From Halomonas sp. UBA3074 (GTDB taxonomy: Bacteria; Pseudomonadota; Gammaproteobacteria; Pseudomonadales; Halomonadaceae), in the NCBI RefSeq assembly GCF_002366715.1, contig NZ_DFBS01000004.1:1-64000 (forward strand): a stretch of DNA of 64,000 bases, given 5' to 3'. Of this stretch, positions 59,775 through 64,000 are shown in pieces. The position numbers were made by a program, and so were the translations under genes. The notes under the pieces were generated by a model. That model was not told where the DNA came from. It made no database searches and worked only from the letters and a program-made list of their open reading frames with translations. Every line of letters starts with the position of its first letter. Within the stretch, counting starts at the first letter, position 1.

Positions 59775-60314
59775 CTAGCGATCGCGCAACAACCATTGCG
59801 GCGTTATCTCGTGTTGACCATTTTCGTCGGTAATAAACAACGATCCTTCGCTGATCATAACGGCCCAATTAATCGCCCGGGGTAGATCCTTAGCAATGGT
59901 CGCTAGGGCTTCTTGTGGCAATACAGCTACATGCACATTTTTCAGCGATGCAACGCCGGGTAGCACTTTACTCTCCCAAATATCTACCCGGCCGTAAGCC
60001 AACAGTGACACCCGCTCCGCCCGGCGTGAACACCACGTAATGCGCTCGGCGTCTGGCAACCCCACTTCAATCCAGTGCAGCAAGCGCCCGTCTAAGCTTT
60101 TTTCCCATAGTGCTGGCTCATCGACATCAGAGAGCCCTCGCCCAAAGGCCAACGATTCGCTGTACCACAGTAAATATGCAAGTAAGCGCGCGGTCATGCG
60201 TTCTTCGGTTTCTGACGGATGACGCGCCACGGTGAAACGCAGCGTTTCATAAACACCGCGATCCAGATCGGTGAGGTTAATATCCACTTTGTAGGGCGTT
60301 GCGCTAAGAGCCAT
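59775..60314 (-). CDS. yaeQ: YaeQ family protein
   Basis: The product is 179 residues from the ATG at 60314 (MALSATPYKVDINLTDLDRG); an ATG at 60326 adds four residues. Conserved blocks ARHPSETEERMTARLLAYLL and WIEVGLPDAERI match YaeQ throughout. The fold is nuclease-like (PD-(D/E)xK), and E. coli YaeQ can compensate for loss of the RfaH antiterminator, but its biochemical role is not settled. Confidence 0.9.
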   Translation of the reverse strand: MALSATPYKVDINLTDLDRGVYETLRFTVARHPSETEERMTARLLAYLLWYSESLAFGRGLSDVDEPALWEKSLDGRLLHWIEVGLPDAERITWCSRRAERVSLLAYGRVDIWESKVLPGVASLKNVHVAVLPQEALATIAKDLPRAINWAVMISEGSLFITDENGQHEITPQWLLRDR

Positions 60315-60376
60315 GAACGTGTCCAAACGAAAATTTGCGCTAGTGTACCCGATGCCACGGGCGAATTGTGCGGAAG

Positions 60377-61078
60377 TTAAGCATGGCGATAATCAGCACT
60401 CAGCGTGCCATTTTTCAACGTTTCATCTTCGTGCATGGGTTCGCGCCACGTCTCTTCGAGCGCGGCTTGATACCACGCCTGCATCGCTGGCAGCGCCAGC
60501 AAGCGCTCGACATACGCTTGGGACTGTTCACTCACTGGCAGATTAAACGTCTGTATGCGAAAAGCGACGGGCGCATAAAACGCATCAACGGCGGTGAAGT
60601 GCTCACCCGCCAGGAAAGGCCCGCCAAAGCGTTCAAGCCCCTGCTGCCATAACGCATCCAGGCGGGTTATATCCGCCTTGAGCTTGGCTGAAAGACTGTT
60701 CAGCGCTACCCGCACACCACAATTCATCGAACACTCATCACGTAACGCTCCAAAGCCGCTGTGCATTTCGGCAGTAGCAGCCCGCGCCCAGGCGCGTGCC
60801 GCCTTATCACGCGGCCAAACGCTAGCATGCTGCTCGGCTAGGTACTCGATGATGGCCAATGAGTCCCATACCGCCAATCCATCGTCGACGGCTTCATCTA
60901 CCAAGCAGGGCACTAAGCCTGAAGGTGAAAAATGAATAAAAGTGTCATGGCTCGCGCCAAAACCACCTTCGAACGGCATGAGATGTTCGTTAAAAGGAAT
61001 CTCCAGTACCTTCATCAACACCCAAGGGCGCAACGACCAAGAGGAGTAGTTTTTATTAGCGATATAGAGATCAAACAT
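60377..61078 (-). CDS. Glutathione S-transferase family protein
   Basis: The 233-residue GST has the N-terminal domain LYIANKNYSSWSLRPWVLMK (Ser-type active site), DSLAIIEYLAEQH for glutathione binding, and a helical C-terminus. It resembles the proteobacterial group related to zeta/YfcF-type enzymes; the substrate is unknown. Confidence 0.88.
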   Translation of the reverse strand: MFDLYIANKNYSSWSLRPWVLMKVLEIPFNEHLMPFEGGFGASHDTFIHFSPSGLVPCLVDEAVDDGLAVWDSLAIIEYLAEQHASVWPRDKAARAWARAATAEMHSGFGALRDECSMNCGVRVALNSLSAKLKADITRLDALWQQGLERFGGPFLAGEHFTAVDAFYAPVAFRIQTFNLPVSEQSQAYVERLLALPAMQAWYQAALEETWREPMHEDETLKNGTLSADYRHA

Positions 61079-61142
61079 CTCGTGCTCCTTGCGTGATTAT
61101 GAAACATTAGCCGAACAAGCTAGCTGAACAGCAACGCCTTTA

Positions 61143-61757
61143 TCAACGTGTCGCCTGCGCCAAGGTATTGCCCCCCAACCCCATCAGTACACCACCGCCG
61201 ACACGCTGAATCAGCCTGGAAGAGCCGTGTGATTTTCGTAGCCATTCGCGCAACGGACTGGCTAGAAGCACCACCACGACGTCGGCAGACGAGAACAGAG
61301 CATTGGTGGCTACCCCCAGCCAGAGCAGTTGCCATGCCACTGGCATAGCGCTTTCTGGCTGGACGAACTGGGGCAGAAAAGCGACAAAAAAGAGGGCTGT
61401 TTTAGGGTTGAGCACTTCCACCAAAAAGCTGTCGCGCAGCACGCGCTTCGTCGTTGCCAGCGGTACCTCTTCATGGGCATGGATGCCCTGCTGCCATAGC
61501 CTTAGCCCCATCCAGAGTAAGTACAGCCCGCCGATAACTTTCATGGCGACATAGGCAGGCGGAATGGCCGCAAACAGCAGCGCAAGCCCAAGCGCCGCAG
61601 CAATAACGTGGACGTAGCAGCCCATATGTACACCGATGACCGCTAGCCACCCTGCCCGGCGGCCACGCCCTAAGGTCTGCGCGGCGGTGTAGAGCATGGC
61701 AGGCCCAGGTAGATAGGCAAAACCCAGTGCAGCGAGGATGAACGCGGCCCATTGCAT
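61143..61757 (-). CDS. LysE-family amino-acid exporter
   Basis: The product is about 204 residues from the ATG at 61757. It has six TM helices and the family signature LPGPAMLYTAAQTLGRGRRAG followed by GVHMGCYVH, VEVLNPKTALFFVAFLPQFV. It exports amino acids such as homoserine lactone, threonine or leucine; the substrate is not predictable. A 42-base longer start overlapping a non-coding leader is unlikely. Confidence 0.9.
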   Translation of the reverse strand: MQWAAFILAALGFAYLPGPAMLYTAAQTLGRGRRAGWLAVIGVHMGCYVHVIAAALGLALLFAAIPPAYVAMKVIGGLYLLWMGLRLWQQGIHAHEEVPLATTKRVLRDSFLVEVLNPKTALFFVAFLPQFVQPESAMPVAWQLLWLGVATNALFSSADVVVVLLASPLREWLRKSHGSSRLIQRVGGGVLMGLGGNTLAQATR

Positions 61758-61858
61758 CGTGGCAACCCCCGAAAGGTGAGAAGTAAGTCTTCGAGAATAA
61801 AACGGGGGTGACGCAAGCGCCACCCCCTAAATAAGTAAAACCGGAAGGAAATCGGGGT

Positions 61859-62632
61859 TTAGAAGTTGGCTTTACGCTTTTCGACAAACGCTGCCATGCC
61901 CTCTTTCTGCTCGTCGCCAGCAAAGCAGAGCGCGAACAGGCTGGTTTCCAGCGCCAGGGCGCTATCCAGGTCTTGATCCAAGCCGTCGTGTACCGCCTGT
62001 TTAGCGCCACGAACGGACTGTGGGCCATTGCCCTTGAGCTGTTTGGTGAGCTCTTCGACGTAGCTTTCCAGCTCTGTTTGCGGCATCACGCGGTTCACTA
62101 GGCCGATACGCAGCGCTTCCTGGGCGTCAATTTTACGGCCAGTGGTGACCAGATCAATCGCCATGGCAGGGCCGACGCGGCGAGGCAGACGTTGGGTGCC
62201 GCCAAAGCCAGGGATGACGCCCAGCAGCACTTCCGGCTGGCCGAATACGGCGTTGTCGCTGGCTACTGCCCAGTCGCAGGCCAGCGCCAGTTCGCAGCCG
62301 CCGCCAAGGCAAAACCCGTTCACCAGCGCGACCACCGGCACGGGCAGTGTCTCTAGGCGTTTAATGGTACGCAGCGCTTGGCTGGCAAAAGCGCGCGCCT
62401 GTTCGGGTGTTTTTTCGCGCATTTCGGTGATATCCGCACCGGCCACGAAGGACTTTTCGCCCGCACCGGTAATCAGCACAGCGCGTAGGTTCGGGTGGGC
62501 TTCAAGCTCAACCAAATGTGCTTCCAGGGCGGCCAACACTTCGCTGTTAAGGGCGTTCAGTGCTTTAGGACGATTGATGGTCAGTCGCACCATTCCATCG
62601 TTATCAACCTTCTCAATGACTGCTTCGCTCAT
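61859..62632 (-). CDS. Enoyl-CoA hydratase (crotonase)
   Basis: The product is about 257 residues from the ATG at 62632 (AAGGAG upstream). The oxyanion loop is SFVAGADITEM, and the catalytic Glu lies in NGFCLGGGCELALACD and FGQPEVLLGVIPGFGGTQRL. It hydrates short-chain enoyl-CoA, typically crotonyl-CoA. It lies downstream of the 3-hydroxyacyl-CoA dehydrogenase with about 115 bases between. Confidence 0.93.
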   Translation of the reverse strand: MSEAVIEKVDNDGMVRLTINRPKALNALNSEVLAALEAHLVELEAHPNLRAVLITGAGEKSFVAGADITEMREKTPEQARAFASQALRTIKRLETLPVPVVALVNGFCLGGGCELALACDWAVASDNAVFGQPEVLLGVIPGFGGTQRLPRRVGPAMAIDLVTTGRKIDAQEALRIGLVNRVMPQTELESYVEELTKQLKGNGPQSVRGAKQAVHDGLDQDLDSALALETSLFALCFAGDEQKEGMAAFVEKRKANF

Positions 62633-62749
62633 GGCGGACTCCTTATTCGATTTGTTATTGAATATGAAAGTGAATACCACTCAACCCTAGCGAACGCTTG
62701 GTTGAGTGGCAATGACTTCTTTATGCTGGGCTGGTTTCGTCAACGCAAG

Positions 62750-63598
62750 TTAATCGTAGTGATAGAAACCGCGACCGCTTTTGCGGCCTAGATAGCCCGC
62801 GGCGACCATGCGCTTGAGCAGTGGGCAGGGGCGGTATTTGGGGTCGCCAAAACCCTCTTGCAGGACGTCCATAATCGCCAAACAAACGTCCAGGCCGATC
62901 AGGTCCGCCAGCGCTAACGGCCCCAGAGGATGAGCGGCCCCTAGCTTCATCGCTTCATCAATCGCTTCTGGCGTAGCGGTTCCTTCTTGCACGATAAACG
63001 CCGCTTCATTGATCATCGGCACCAGCAGGCGATTCACCGCAAAGCCCGGCGCATCACCTATCGGCACGGCGGTTTTGCCCAGCGCCTTTGCGAGCGTTTC
63101 AATCTCGGCCACGGTCGCGTCCGAGGTTTGCTCGGCGCGAATCACTTCCACCAGTTTGAGCACTGGCACCGGGTTAAAGAAATGCATGCCCACCACGCGC
63201 TCGGGGTGCTCACATACCGCCGCCAGGCGGGTGAGCGACAGCGACGAGGTGTTGGAGGCTAAAATAGCGTCACTGCTCAGGCGGCTTAGGTCACGAAACA
63301 GCGTCTCTTTAAGTTCGGGCTGCTCAGGGGCGGCCTCAAGAATGATCTCGCAGGCGCCCAGGTCATCCAGCGTGGTCGTGGTGGAAAGGCGCGCTAACGC
63401 CGCGGTTTTATCCGCCTCGCTGAGCTTCTCTTTCGCCACTAACTTGCCCAAGCCTTTGTCGATATTCGCCTCGGCACGGGAAAGCTGCGGCTCGGCCACA
63501 TCATAGAGCCGAACATTGAAACCGCTGGTGGCAACCACTTGAGCGATCCCCTGCCCCATGGTTCCCGCGCCGACAACACCGATCAACTTGTCACTCAT
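62750..63598 (-). CDS. 3-Hydroxybutyryl-CoA dehydrogenase
   Basis: The product is 282 residues from the ATG at 63598 (MSDKLIGVVGAGTMGQGIAQ). It has a Rossmann glycine motif and the catalytic His in GMHFFNPVPVLKLVEV, with the C-terminal dimer domain (GYLGRKSGRGFYHYD). It oxidises (S)-3-hydroxybutyryl-CoA and may equally be called PaaH-type. It follows the acyl-CoA synthetase on the same strand, with the crotonase after it: a short CoA-ester oxidation cluster. Confidence 0.93.
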   Translation of the reverse strand: MSDKLIGVVGAGTMGQGIAQVVATSGFNVRLYDVAEPQLSRAEANIDKGLGKLVAKEKLSEADKTAALARLSTTTTLDDLGACEIILEAAPEQPELKETLFRDLSRLSSDAILASNTSSLSLTRLAAVCEHPERVVGMHFFNPVPVLKLVEVIRAEQTSDATVAEIETLAKALGKTAVPIGDAPGFAVNRLLVPMINEAAFIVQEGTATPEAIDEAMKLGAAHPLGPLALADLIGLDVCLAIMDVLQEGFGDPKYRPCPLLKRMVAAGYLGRKSGRGFYHYD

Positions 63599-63636
63599 GC
63601 ACACTCTCCCTATTGGTCAACAATGCGTTGCCTTGA

Positions 63637-64000
63637 TTAATGCTGCTTGGCTTCTTCACGCAGTACGAATTTTTGAATCTTGCCCGTGGAGGTTTTGGGC
63701 AGTTCACTGAAAATAACCGTTTTAGGGACCTTGTAGCCCGCCAAATGCTCGCGGCAGTGGGCGATAATATCCGCCTCGGTGACTTCACCGTACCCGACCT
63801 TGAGCTTCACAAACGCACAGGGCGTTTCGCCCCACTTCTCGTCAGGCTTGGCGACCACCGCCGCCTCTTCTACGGCGGGATGGCCGTAAATAGCGTCTTC
63901 CACTTCGATGGTCGAGATGTTCTCTCCCCCGGAAATAATGATGTCTTTCGAGCGATCTTTGATTTCGATATAGCCATCCGGATGCCAAACCGCCAGATCG
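63637..64000 (-). CDS. Acyl-CoA synthetase (AMP-binding), C-terminal part
   Basis: The reading frame continues to the window end and beyond. Visible are the hinge motif GYIEIKDRSKDIIISGGENI, VEDAIYGHPAVEEAAVVAKP, and the catalytic Lys region LPKTSTGKIQKFVLRE of the acyl-adenylate-forming family. The closest pattern is the medium-chain/DmdB-like acyl-CoA synthetases. It should activate an organic or fatty acid for the dehydrogenase and hydratase that follow. The N-terminal majority is outside the window. Confidence 0.92.
   Translation of the reverse strand, partial: DLAVWHPDGYIEIKDRSKDIIISGGENISTIEVEDAIYGHPAVEEAAVVAKPDEKWGETPCAFVKLKVGYGEVTEADIIAHCREHLAGYKVPKTVIFSELPKTSTGKIQKFVLREEAKQH

Noticed and set aside
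1..64000. CRISPR arrays, tRNA and rRNA genes
   Set aside because: No regularly spaced repeats and no cloverleaf or rRNA-like sequence were recognised on reading; a tRNAscan/Infernal run would be decisive.

Overview
The window looks like chromosome from a moderately halophilic gammaproteobacterium of the Halomonadaceae (Halomonas/Vreelandella type). This rests on the gene set (dusA, cynS with an FNT channel, several TRAP/ABC uptake operons, an acidic PRC-barrel exported protein, RND efflux) and on acidic, GC-rich coding sequence. It is an inference; no database search was possible.

1-11.3 kb: the right part of an integrative element inserted at the 5' end of dusA. Next to dusA is a tyrosine integrase on the minus strand. 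The replication/control operon (about 4.2-9.5 kb, plus strand) has small RHH-like regulators, an Ogr/Delta zinc-finger activator, a primase-helicase, a DksA/TraR-type zinc finger and a PrtN-family protein. It faces a divergent S24-peptidase (CI/PrtR-type) repressor across a short promoter/operator region. Cargo lies beyond the repressor: an AT-rich two-TM ion channel, an exported protein, a Cys-repeat exported protein and a PH-SHOCT protein, plus a broken umuC. A three-TM protein sits between the PrtN gene and the integrase. No capsid, tail or terminase genes are visible, so this resembles a phage satellite or a reduced prophage. The left end lies outside the window.

11.3-26.1 kb: dusA, catalase, an aspartoacylase-family hydrolase, a TetR regulator, an alpha/beta hydrolase, a YqiJ-like membrane protein, and a three-gene RND efflux operon (outer membrane channel, adaptor, pump). 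The tetR promoter and the efflux promoter share a CATACA-N4-TGAATGTAA operator.

24-28.6 kb: a sigma-54 enhancer-binding protein divergent from an FNT channel gene and cyanase. The gap holds three ACGAW-N2-WTCGT dyads and a well-spaced -24/-12 promoter. A fructosamine-kinase-like gene follows.

28.7-40.3 kb: a long minus-strand polyol operon (ABC transporter, HAD phosphatase, two polyol dehydrogenases, a small sugar kinase, xylulokinase, transaldolase) with a SorC-type regulator upstream. It should take mannitol/sorbitol/arabitol-type polyols to fructose or xylulose and on to the pentose phosphate pathway.

40.4-47.1 kb: housekeeping and stress genes (NIF3-like, two Nudix hydrolases, 2OG oxygenase, L,D-transpeptidase, PRC-barrel protein, OsmC, EamA transporter, MOSC protein). 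47.1-51.9 kb: a gluconate module (GntR, GntK, TRAP transporter) with a perfect GntR-type palindrome upstream. 52.0-53.0 kb: ohrR-ohr. 53.0-61.8 kb: racemase, two GSTs, TonB siderophore receptor, DUF421 protein, acetyltransferase, LpxR-like deacylase, YaeQ and LysE exporter. 61.9-64 kb: crotonase, 3-hydroxyacyl-CoA dehydrogenase and the 3' end of an acyl-CoA synthetase gene, forming a fatty/organic-acid CoA cluster that runs off the window. I saw no tRNA, rRNA or CRISPR array.
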